A DNA stretch of 61,055 bases from Hirudo medicinalis. Its lineage: Eukaryota > Annelida > Clitellata > Hirudinida > Hirudinidae. Positions 22,750 through 33,301 of the stretch are shown one piece after another (positions within the stretch are counted from its first letter, which is position 1; every line of letters begins with the position of its first letter). The notes below the pieces were generated by a model. It did no database searches and was not told the origin of the DNA. It worked only from the letters and a program-made list of their open reading frames with translations. The translations under genes were made by a program, and so were the position numbers. The stretch covers positions 9,165 through 70,219 of the forward strand of contig MPNW01000550.1 of NCBI GenBank assembly GCA_011800805.1. Direction: 5' to 3'.

Positions 22750-23718
22750 ATGTCAGACATGAATTTCAAAAATTTTAATCACACCGAGCAAACTTCTGAG
22801 CTACCATTCAGATATAACATTTCCAGTAGACAGTTAGACATTCCATTTCTTGGATTGAATGTCGTCTTGGGAACCACAGGCACCCTCGTCAATGGGTTCG
22901 TACTCTACATTCTCATGTCTATGTCATCAAAAGGAAAATCTCTCTTCATTGTCAGTCAACTGATATGCGACCTCACAGCATCGATTTCCATCATCATAAC
23001 TTACAGTTGGAAGATGGCTCAGGTCAAACTCTTTGGCACTACGCACAAAATCCTGTGCCTCCTTATCGGAAGCGAGGCATGCATGTGGGTCTGCCTCAAC
23101 AGCTCGGTTACAAATCTAGTTTTCGTCTCTATAGAAAGATTTGTTCTCGTGAAGTTTCCTCTCTGGCATCGAAACCATCAGCGCGAGTGGATGTGGATCG
23201 CCTGGGCATGTATCGTATTCCTCTGGATTGATTCTTTTTTGAGGAATATCCCAACGACCTGGGTTTCGACGGATTTTTCAGGCCACAATTGCGGGGCTTT
23301 CCTCAAGTGGCCATCGCAAAGAGACGGTGATGCTTTTACGATTTACTACACCCTCGTCGTGTACGTCATTCCAGTCATCATCTTCATATTCTCTTATGCC
23401 AATATTATTAACATCATTCGGAAAAACGTCAAAGTCGAACCCGGCCAAACCGACGTCAAAGATGCCAAAGATGATAAGTACCAAATGACAATTTTGAAGG
23501 CCATGATCTTCATCACGCTGACGTTTGTCATCCTGTGGTTCCCAGTATCCATCTACTTCATCTTGCTGAACATAGGATGCTGTAGTGGCATCAGCATCGA
23601 CACGAAAGAATGGCACATATTTCTATTCTTCGGGATGTCCACCTGTTGCATAAATCCGTTCATATATGGCTTCAAAAGCGGTTCCATAAAAATGTTTTAC
23701 AAAAGCTTTAAGAAGTGA
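22750..23718 (+). CDS. Rhodopsin-family (class A) G-protein-coupled receptor, intronless
   Basis: A single uninterrupted frame of 322 residues with seven hydrophobic segments. The N-terminus is short with N-glycosylation sequons (NHT, NIS). Landmarks: TM1 GTLVNG (Asn), TM2 LICDLTAS (Asp), Cys before TM3 (KILCLLIG) paired with Cys in loop 2 (GHNCGAF), IERF in place of DRY after TM3, TM4 Trp (WMWIAWACIVFLW), TM5 Pro (YVIPVIIF), TM6 LWFPVSIYF, and TM7 NPFIYGF. The C-tail is very short and lysine-rich. Ligand unknown; the loose DRY and CWxP motifs suggest a lineage-specific peptide-type or orphan receptor. The first ATG (22750) is three codons before another; either could start the protein. Confidence 0.93.
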   Translation: MSDMNFKNFNHTEQTSELPFRYNISSRQLDIPFLGLNVVLGTTGTLVNGFVLYILMSMSSKGKSLFIVSQLICDLTASISIIITYSWKMAQVKLFGTTHKILCLLIGSEACMWVCLNSSVTNLVFVSIERFVLVKFPLWHRNHQREWMWIAWACIVFLWIDSFLRNIPTTWVSTDFSGHNCGAFLKWPSQRDGDAFTIYYTLVVYVIPVIIFIFSYANIINIIRKNVKVEPGQTDVKDAKDDKYQMTILKAMIFITLTFVILWFPVSIYFILLNIGCCSGISIDTKEWHIFLFFGMSTCCINPFIYGFKSGSIKMFYKSFKK

Positions 23719-26700
23719 ACATCGTGAGTCGGCATGATTAATCTTAATCTTAATTTCCGAGATTGACTTTTAAGGACTTCAATTTATAAATTGTAATACC
23801 TGCGGAGACTCTTTATAAAAATATTTTAAGTTTTTAAATTTTAAATTTTCTTGCATTTTAGACAATTACGAGTTGAGACTGACGAATAACAAAGCCATCA
23901 TCTGATGTCCTTTCCAACAATGATTGATTTTTAACTCGTGTCAGTACTTGCCTTCGAATTTATTTATGGTCTAATTTATGACACCATATTCGTGAAAACG
24001 TGAAACTTCATTTTGTTAAAACTTTTGAGATCTCCATCGTTATCAAAATCTCCTGAAAAATAAAAAAAAAAGCTTGGTTTCCGCTTGAGATAACAGTGTC
24101 GACGTGTCGTGTTTGCATCCCAGTTTGCACTGCCACGAGCGCCCCTGGGAAAGAGCGCTATACAAACGAACGAAAGCGGCGCTATGGCATGAATATTAAA
24201 CAAATGAACTACAATTGGTTTCAGGAATCTCTCAATTTCTCTCAATGAAGCCATGTCCACGTCCTACAATTATTAAGACTTACGTGGTTTGCGAAATTCC
24301 TATGAAAATAAATCAGTATCAATAACAGAAGGAATTCAAAAGGTTGAGTAACTTCCAGGCGTTCATGAAGCAGTTTTTGAGGCGGGAAGGTGGACATGCG
24401 ATTCTCTTGAGTTTCTGACGAGTTACAAAACACCTGCATTCCTGAGTTCGGGTGGATTTGGGGCACAGTTAATGTATTTGCATAGAATAATACTAATTCA
24501 CGAAATATGCGTAATATGTAATGTGTAATATATGTGGTCTATGTGATATGTAACATGTATTATGTAAAATATTTAATAAGGAAAAGTGTAATCATACTAT
24601 ACGATCTAAGTACGAGTACAACTATGTACAAATACGATATAAGTGTACGATCATAATATAACTGGTCGTAAGATTGGAATTAAATATAACGATCGAATAT
24701 TTTAATTACTCACTATTAATATTAGAGTTAATTACTCTTAACATAATAACAAGTACCATTTCTCATCCATCAAGGAGCATCATCACCATGTAAGCGCCCT
24801 AATATCACCCCAATGCTATTATTATGGCTATTATTATGTCAACAACGATGGTAATTACAAGCCAGTCTCAGACAAACAACTCTAATCCTGATTACACGAC
24901 CTGAAAATTAAACGCTTTCAGCGAGTCCATCTTCTCTCGTCTTTGTATCAATTAGTCAACGTCTGGCTTTACCAGAGTCTGCAAATAGTCTCGAAATAAC
25001 CATGAAAATGCGTTCGAGCGAATATAAATATGAAAGTGAGTTGACACTAAATAGCGCATTACAAAAGCTTCAAAACAACATAAATCACACGTCAACTTAA
25101 AATAGAATCTTCTATGACAAAAGTACTTGTCCTTAGCATAAAATTACTCAAAACATAAAAATACTACTGCGTATCTAATCTTCCTGTGATATTCTTGTAT
25201 AAATACATCTCTTAATTATTAATCTACTTATAAATACGGCTTGATGATTAGTGTTCGTTAAATAGGACCTAATTTACGACTCTGTATTTTCTGTCGCAAC
25301 TGCGTCATGCCATTTACATATTTTTGACGAAAAGCTCCTTGAAAGCTAAAATGGTTGGCCTTATTTAAGTGCAATAAGACGATATCAATGAATACTAATT
25401 ATTATGAATACTAATTATTATGAATACTAATTATTATGAATACTAATTATTATGAATACTAATTATTATGAATACTAATTATTATGAATACTAATTAATG
25501 AATAGCACTAATTTAATCACCTCGCTAATTATTAACATAATTAATATTACGTCGCCAGATTTCCACGTAGAAAGAAGTTTCAAAGCAGGACAGTAAAGCC
25601 GTTTACCAGGCAAATGAAACGAAACAAAGAAAGTTACGATTATTAGAGGTGGTTGAACTAAGATTGCATCTGCTGACAATATTTACGTTAACAAAGCAGT
25701 ATTCGGCTATGAATCACATTCATTCATAATAAACAGCTGGTTCTTTGGAAAAAACATTCGACACATGTATCTAGTGGAAAATATTGAAAACCTTACTCGG
25801 AATCTTTAGATTTGAAATATTTTTGTTTACAGCTGTCTAATAATGGAGGGCGCTCCACCATTACTTTAGTCCCAAACATTTGCATCCCAAACATTATCAC
25901 ATTAATAATATTAAACATAGTAAAAGGGATCAGCTTCAAGTATCAAGAATGCTTGCATTTTTCTGATCACCTGCTTCAAGTGATTCGACTTTAGACAGCT
26001 TTTCAAGAAAACATGTTTATTAACCAGGAATAGCCTTAAATCGCAATCAAAAGCACAGAAAGGTTCGTCAACAAAGTAATAATGGCGCAATTGCGAGAAT
26101 ATTAAGGTAACGCAAAATGGTTATTCTAAGAAAACTTATTTTCATATTTTCGCGACTTTAGCTAGCATTCGGAATTATTATAAGGAATTCCTCAGAATTT
26201 CCTAAATTCGGAGCTTATCAAAGACGTACATCGTTAAGTATTCGGTTTGGTGGTGATCACGAACCAAATGAATGTAAGATTTCAACCCACTGAGCAATAG
26301 GATTGAACTCAAAACTCCCCCACATCACATTACTACGTCACACGCCATTCTTCCGCACATTAATTTTCGGCGTGTTCGCGGATGCTGAGATTGCTTTGTT
26401 CAATGAGTTTCTCTATCGCAAACCTAACCATTGTTATTGTAAACATGAACCCCATCCAGCTTCCAAACAATGGGAAAATGAATGACGGAAAAATCCTAGA
26501 ATCGAACCCCTGCAGGAAGCTCATCTGCAGCAATCGGCTCCCGATTAGTGTGCGCCATGTTTACACCCAGCTCCGAAACCAAACGCTGTAGAACGATCCT
26601 AGCCTAATTTTATTCTGAAGATAAAACTCCAATTTTTCTCTCGCATTGAATACAAATTTACACGTCCGCAAACAGGAGTGAATTTTACATAATTTTAACA

Positions 26701-26930
26701 TCAAAGAGGCCTCTGCATGTAGCGTGAACTTCACGTGAAATAGGAGAGGAGCTCCCTGATTGGTCGAGAGCCTAACTAGGTCGAGGACGGTCGGCACGTG
26801 AATTACACTTAGCAACGCGAAACTGGAACGCGTGTTAAATAAATGGCTGTAGAGTGTTTGTATAATATGAGTTCGAGTTGGCAATTTCGTGTTTCCAGCT
26901 ACGTTTCGCAAGTTCATTCCTTGAATTTAG
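23719..26930. other. Intergenic stretch with one minisatellite, no gene seen
   Basis: Over 3 kb between the GPCR and the next plus-strand gene. I find no frame with family support. It includes the 15-base minisatellite at 25387-25500. Near 26757 an ATTGG (inverted CCAAT) could belong to the promoter of the downstream gene. Confidence 0.5.
25387..25500. repeat. Minisatellite, 15-base unit
   Basis: About seven near-perfect head-to-tail copies of TGAATACTAATTATTA (15-16 bases), ending in a truncated copy. No coding role. Confidence 0.9.
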
Positions 26931-27885
26931 ATGAATCTCAACAGTTCGAGCGACAGACTTCTGCAACGACTCATGTTAGTTTAACGTATTGTGATCCACA
27001 TTAGGTTTAGCTTTGTGGTAGTTTACAATTGATTTGTAATAGGATTTTCACTTTTTCTGGTGAAACTTACTCAATATCGATGATTTTTATCACAGATCAG
27101 CTTTGGCTCTTCAGAATTCACGGGTTTTATTGAAACTTAACAGCCTTGAAAAAAACATGAAAATGGACGAACAACTTATTAAATCCAAGAAACGCTTCTC
27201 TTCCATTTGGAGGCGAATTCTTCACAACAGAGTATTAAATAATGGCCGTGCAGCTGCCAAAACTGCCAAGAAAGTTTTTTTTGTGGGAGACGACCCGAAG
27301 TATTCGGACGACTCGGAATGCGACAAAGAAAATTCCTCATTGGGCAAAGCAAGTGAAGAGGATCTGACGAAGACGTATTCTTGCATGATGCCATCACCTC
27401 AGTGTCTACCAACCATCCTCAAAAAATCACAGACTGATCCTACGTACCACCACACCTCAGAGAGGCATGCCACGTTTAAGGAGGTCGTCAAAGTCCACGA
27501 GTATGTGGTTCAAGATTCTATTGAGTACGAAGAACACTACACCAGTGAGACCTCTCTGACGGACGACGACGACGAACACGTCCCCAACCGCAAAGGTTTT
27601 TACGTCGATAATTATCCCGATCAAGACGGCGACGATGAAACTCTGCCGGAAGAGGCACCCAGGAACTTTGACACAAAGAAACTCATTTCTGATGCAGAAC
27701 GTGCAAATATCTTCAGAAAGTTGGATGGTTCGGACGACGTCGCAGAAGACTCCGACGAAGCCTCGGCCAAGCCTCTGCCCGAGAAATCGAAAAACAAAAA
27801 ACCATCAAAAAGCAAGCCTAAAAAGAAGAAAGTTGTTCTCCAAGAAGAGCTTCAGGACGTGATTTCCTTTGACTTTGGGTGTTAG
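26931..27885 (+). CDS. Acidic/basic low-complexity protein of unknown function, possible PP1-docking protein
   Basis: Two exons, 26931-26974 (donor AT|GTTAGT) and 27096-27885, join in frame to give 277 residues starting MNLNSSSDRLLQRL. I do not recognise the family. Visible features: a basic N-terminal third (KKRFSSIWRRILHNRV), KKVFF which fits the RVxF consensus for protein phosphatase 1 docking, ILKKSQT and RHATFKEVVKVHEY (the pattern RxxTF...V.V), acidic runs (TDDDDEHV), and a Lys-rich tail (KSKPKKKKVV). There is no signal peptide or TM segment, so a nuclear or cytosolic regulatory protein is likely. RVxF is short and common, so the PP1 idea is weak. Confidence 0.72.
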
Positions 27886-28367
27886 TCGTGAATCGAAGTG
27901 TCGAACTGCTGACGACAGATGGACTCCGTCGTTCCGCTCGGTCGCAAGTCGTCAAACTGCGCCTTGCCAGTCCACTATGGCTACCGCTGACTTTTACTTT
28001 ACATGAGCTGTTTGTTTTCTGTTAGAGAAATGCCAATATGCATTGTTAGTTGTTTGCAAGGATTTGTTTTGCCTAAGGATTAGTTCTCCGCTACGAATCT
28101 CAACATTTACTTTTTGGCTGTTTAAGAGAATCTCATTCCTCTCTTGCTCGATGTCTTTTACCCTATCGCTGCAGGACTTTTTGTGCTACTTTCTAATTGT
28201 GATAGATCTGGTGGTTTGCTTAAGGAATGATAACTTGGGGAGAGATTGTTTCTTAGACATAAATAGAAGCTTTATGACCTTCAGTTGTTGTTGCTGTTGC
28301 GTAGAGAAGACGGATTTACTTTTTGTCTCGGAGTTGGCGTATTCTTCCTACTGTTTCGTTTTAACGA

Positions 28368-28373
28368 ATAAAT
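28368..28373 (+). promoter_or_regulatory. AATAAA poly(A) signal for the acidic protein gene
   Basis: First canonical hexamer downstream on the same strand, about 480 bases after the stop codon. Confidence 0.45.
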
Positions 28374-29230
28374 AACTAAATTAGTTGAGATGATTGCAAT
28401 AATGTTACTTATGACCTTTCAATACACAATTGAAATGTGGCTTTGAAGTCGTTCACTTTTATTCGGATCCCAGGATCAGAAGGATCGTGTTTGATGCGTT
28501 TATTGTAATGCGCTCGAGTCATACTATGGTCAGAATTTTCTATAAAAACATTAATTAGTAAAATGTGGCAAGTTGGACCCCTATGGTCAAGAGCCATAAT
28601 GCGAATAAGGGCTACTAATGCGATCAAAAATCATCCATTTCGAGGTTCGCGTGCCAAGGCAGAGGTACTGAAGCACGTAGAAAGTTTCTTTGTCAGCTTA
28701 ATTACTTTTGCCATTCGCGCCGGTGAGTCACGGAGTTGTGTGAATGTGCAGACGAGTCACGAAACATCAATGCAAACCATGAATCAGGATTTAGGTGGCG
28801 CGGTCCGTTCGGTGCGTAACACTTCTTTTAGCATTCATTTAGTTGACGTATAAAAGCAATACAAGTTGCGCAATACAACACCTCACCAAGGATTTTGAGT
28901 TTAGGACGACGGCGCATATCGCATCGATGATGGAGGATTAAACTCGATTTTTATATCTTGATGCATTTTATCTTTTTATTGAGCAGGCCACCTACTGCGT
29001 GTGATTCCCCATTCCATAATTAATTTTCATGGGATGACTTTAAAGCTATAAAATATTTTTCTAAAAATATTTTGCTTCTTATCAAATTTAGCCATTGATA
29101 TCGGCCTCATTTTTGAGCTTTTCTTTTATATATATTGCAATTGCATAATCCTTTATCCCAAGAATTGTCACAGTGGGTAAGGACGAGGAGACCACAAGTA
29201 ACCAAAGGGAAATTTTCTCCATTCGAGGAG
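28374..29230. other. Intergenic stretch, no gene seen
   Basis: No frame here has family or splice support, and no RNA gene was recognised. Confidence 0.45.
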
Positions 29231-29575
29231 CCACCTCTTGATTGGGCGCGTTGCTTGAACTGGGTATGTAAGCAGTTGAAACCATTTCACTGCTGGGAAG
29301 TCCAGATCATCTTAGTCATGCAACGGACTTTAATCGAATAAATAAATTGACTGCCAGATATGAAAGCACTTTTTAATCAATCTACCATTTATAAAGCGTC
29401 CTTACCCGGGCTCCCTGAGTCGCGAACACGACACATTACGACTGTTGCGATGTTACGTTGGCAGGAACGCAGTCCATTCGGCCAACCTGCATGCCGATTT
29501 TTGTCCAAATCATCTCAGTTATGTTAGGGACTTTAATAAAATAAATAAATAAATAAATAAGTAAATAAAATAATT
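29231..29575 (+). repeat. Two tandem retroelement 3' tails
   Basis: Two similar tail sequences follow each other. The first has CAGATCATCTTAGTCATGC then GGACTTTAAT and a TAAATAAA-type end near 29345. The second has CAAATCATCTCAGTTATG then GGGACTTTAATAAAATAAA near 29510-29570. The shared block ending in an (AATA)n tail is typical of the 3' ends of non-LTR retrotransposons or SINEs that depend on them. Confidence 0.55.
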
Positions 29576-29763
29576 CACTGCCATGTTTCAAAAATATAGT
29601 TTCTTTATTCAATCAGTCCTGATCGATGGGTCGTCTTCCTTCCCGCTGGACTTCCAGAATGCAAAGACAGCTCGATCTTATGAATAAGTTTTTGTCTGAC
29701 AATGGTTTTTGAATTTCTGTACAAAAATCCTGTTCTGTTTTATTCCACAGAAACAAATCAAGA

Positions 29764-30715
29764 TTGGATGACTCCAGGACAACTCTCCGCAAAGCTGGAA
29801 AACTAACCCCAACTGCAACTTTCCTAGGAATAATCCTATATGAGAAACTGAGTTGGAAAGCTCAAACGACTGCAGTTGAGGTCAGATGCTGGAAGCGCCT
29901 CAACGTGATGCGAGCTATTGCCGGAAAATCCTGGCGAGCCAGCAAAACCTGTCTCCTTCAGCTCTCCAGAGCCACTATCAGATCCATTCTGGACTACCTG
30001 AGTAAAGCCTTTGACCTCAGCTACAAACAGAACAAGAGATTATGCGTCACTATACAATTCCAGGCTCTTGCATGGGTACCTGCTCACGTGGGTAACCCTG
30101 GGAACGAGAAAGCCGACCTTCTGGCAAAGAATGTGACAACCAAAGGGCAGATAGACCACCAAATCCCAGCAACTATCAAGGACTCAAAGAGGTTTGTCGC
30201 CCGGGCCATAGAAGACGATTGGCACAGAAGTTGGTTTTGCTCCTCTGGCAGTCATCACTACGAGATACAGAAACAGGTATTGACCAGGAACTTTTTCCCT
30301 AGGAAGAAGGAGGTACTCGTTTCCTCGTTTCCTCGTTTCTCCGGCTTGGAAGATGTCATCATAATCGATACCTGTTTCAAATAAAGCTGCCGGAAACTGC
30401 CAGACATGTCCACTAAAAGAGGAAACGATCAGACTCTTCCTTTTGGAGTGTCCGACATAAGATCTCCTCAGACATAACATCAAGTCAAAGCTTCATAAAC
30501 AGTCAGTGAATTTGAAAACAATGCTCAGCAGTTATGCTAGCACAGATCTCATATACCGATGGGTACAAGAATAAAGAAGCAACCTGCTGTAAAGGAAAGT
30601 AGTTTTTGTTTTCTTACTGTCATCTGTTTTCTATGTTGTCCCTCTAATTTGTCTTAATCATCTAGTAATGAAATGGTCGTTAATTAACAACCAAATAAAT
30701 AAATATTCAAATGTG
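29764..30715 (+). mobile_element. Non-LTR retrotransposon (LINE) 3' fragment with RNase H remnant
   Basis: A 206-codon frame keeps the end of a reverse transcriptase thumb region (FLGIILYEKLSWK, ATIRSILDY) and then the C-terminal RNase H motif LAWVPAHVGNPGNEKADLLA. The N-terminal RNase H half is missing between them, so the copy carries an internal deletion. The sequence ends in an A-rich (AAATA)n tail near 30700. RNase H after RT is found in I/R1/LOA-type non-LTR clades. The fragment is not functional. Confidence 0.85.
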
Positions 30716-30949
30716 TGGTACAAAACAAATCTGACTAGATGAGCCCCATGTTTAGCAATCCAGCAAGTGTGGACCTCATTTTCAGATGGATTTACAAAAA
30801 GCGCCATAATTTAATTAATTAGTTACCTTTCCCTAATATTATTATTAATACAATTATTTTATAATTTAACCATTACATCTATTATTACTCTATTACTTGT
30901 CCACCGCCACGAAAAATATGTCTCTTAAAAATAAATATTTTATTTCTAA

Positions 30950-31660
30950 TGGCAGGAAGATCAAACTTCAAACGATGCTCCACTTCAGACTGAAGAAACG
31001 AGGTGAAATCACCCCATACGATGAAGTCGGGTCCCTCCTTTCGGCAGACCTCCTTAGAGACATTGAAGAGGAAGCTCCTACAATTCCTCCTACAAAGACT
31101 GAGGAAACCGTTGATCGACACCTCGAACCTCTCCTTTGCAGCTGACAACCCCCTGAAGATGCTGGTAGCAAGAGAGAAGATCGAGGACCTCCAGGGGAAT
31201 CTCATCTGTTATACGGATGCCTCGAAGACCACGGACAACAAGGCCGGGATAGAGATATATATCCTACAGAAACATAAGAATGTCAGCCTTAGGACGCCAA
31301 GTCATAGCTGCATAAGTTTGACAGAACTTGCTGACAGTGAGGACTGCCTAATTCACTAGAAGGACTCATACCAGGTGGAGAACTTCGACATAGTTATTCT
31401 AAGCGATTCTAAACGCTAAACTAAACGCTAAAGGATTGCAATCCGTGACATTCAGGAAACTCTTTCTCAGATTTCAGGCATTCAAGAAAGTGGAAGAAAA
31501 GTCACTATCGCCTGGGTCCCTATCTCTGTACGAAAGTTTAGTAATGCCATCAGGGACATCCGCCTAGTCAGTGGATTCGGCCCGGTCCCGGAGAACGTCA
31601 GAGGATTTAGGACTGAAACGTTCAACGAAAGGGCTACCTCTCTGAGGATGCCTACTTCAA
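30950..31660 (+). mobile_element. Second decayed LINE fragment (RNase H region)
   Basis: Contains NLICYTDASKTTDNKAGIEI, the catalytic N-terminal RNase H motif of this element type, followed by a stop. Further on, in another frame, VTIAWVPISVRKFSNA is a degraded version of the WVPAHVG motif. It is complementary in content to the copy at 29764, which lost the first half of the RNase H domain. Frameshifts and stops make it a pseudocopy. Confidence 0.75.
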
Positions 31661-32429
31661 TTTCATATATATATAATTTATTTGTAAATAATAAATAATA
31701 ATAAACTTCATTCTAAAATTGAAATTTTCGCAAGGGGTCAGTAGTCGTGCAAAAAATAGAATCAAGATTGATGGATCTGCTCCTATTTATATTGTTTGTT
31801 TCTCGTTGCACAATTTGAATGCAAGTTTAATTAAATTACGAATCCCGGGTTAAATTCCCAATGCGGCCCACAAACATTCTAGATTTTTCGAAATTTCCTC
31901 GCACGCCGGTCCTGCTTAACTAGATTAAGTTGTGGTATTAAAATTACAACTCAGTTGTTCGAGAAATCATAGGTAACAACTGAAATGTTTTGGGGGTTTT
32001 TTTTCAATTCTTTTATATTTTAGACACCTTTGATAGATCTTGAATCTCTTGGAATATCATCACTATTTGTATTTCAAAAGGCAGCTGAATAGGTTCTATC
32101 GCCGAATCTAATTATCATCAGGTTTTATTAAAAGTTGTGCCAACATTGAAATATCACTCTTAGTCTTTGACTGCTGCGATATTCCATGGAATTAAAGCAT
32201 TACAAGAGCAAAGTCAAAATTGTGTGCGGTTGCTTCGGGATCTTTTTTCTCCCCTTGTTGAGGTTCAATAAAGCTTTAGAGAAATCCGCCAGTCAAGCAT
32301 CCACCACCTTTTCCAAGTTAATTTTTGTTAAGTTAACTTTTCCTAATAAGTTGTAATTCTTAACTTATCGCCATATAACTCTTGTCTACAGCTCATAAAC
32401 AACTTCACACAATTCGTTTTCCGATCACA
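31661..32429. other. Intergenic stretch, no gene seen
   Basis: AT-rich sequence beyond the LINE fragment; nothing coding recognised. Confidence 0.4.
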
Positions 32430-32592
32430 AATACTCTTAATCGAAAGAACAAAACAACACAAACATGTCTCAGCTTCTCACCAGGGCACTAGACGTGTAA
32501 AACGTGGAATTATCCTTCACATCTTGACCAATGAGCATCTCTAAGTTCAATTGATTTAGGAGTCAATGTCTTCCTCAGGTTTCAATTCTCCA
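32430..32592 (-). pseudogene. Decayed tandem copy of the ZMIZ penultimate-exon 3' end
   Basis: About 160 bases closely match 33575-33735, the end of the ZMIZ penultimate exon plus its donor and intron start. Shared blocks include ACGTGGAATTATCCTTCACA followed by TCTTGACCA, the stretch coding for GEEDID-like acidic residues, and the following intron. In this copy a stop and a one-base deletion break the reading frame before the conserved part. The donor-like GCCCTG|GTGAGA is kept. It lies downstream of the real last exon, separated from its source by about 1.15 kb. The adjacent stretch 32593-33301 shows no gene. Confidence 0.8.
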
Positions 32593-33301
32593 AACGAGTG
32601 TAATAACTCAGAAAGCTTTGGAAAACATTCCATGACCTGATCTTTCTCAGAAAGCAACATTGACCTCCCTGATTCGCACGTTCATCAAAATATCACTCAC
32701 AACTCAAGAATTTGTGCAGCTCGTGGAGCATAACATGGAGTTTCACACCAGGTTTTAGGCTCCATGTTTACCAACAATAAAGTGAAACATCACAAATAAA
32801 TACAAGACTTGCGGAGATGAAAGAATCGATGAACATCTCGTCCCGACATCCGCCAAATTTGTCCCGCGATTACCCGAGGGTCGCCCCCCCCAGTGACAAT
32901 GTTCGAATGAAATCCGAAATATCCGCTAACGTTTTTTGTGCTATCGAGCCAACAATATTTCTGGAAAAAGTACAGCTTCATGGGCGCGTTTCTTAAAACA
33001 ATGTACAGGAAAATGCACTAAACAGCTCGATAATGAACGATCTGCCGTCGATTGTGAGACCGAGCTTGCAACAGTTGATGATTAAACAATATTCACATTT
33101 TCAATTCAACCCGAAAGAGCAGACGTTCATGGGTACGAAGAGACCACGTATTGCTTGCAGTGGGCTTCCATCTGCACCACAAGTCCCGAAGATAAGAAGA
33201 ACAAACAAAAGAAATGCATACGAAGGTTATTAACAAGATCTGATTGGCTGGAAGCTGTACATTTGCAACGATTGTGTCATGGTTATTAAGGACTGAAATT
33301 A

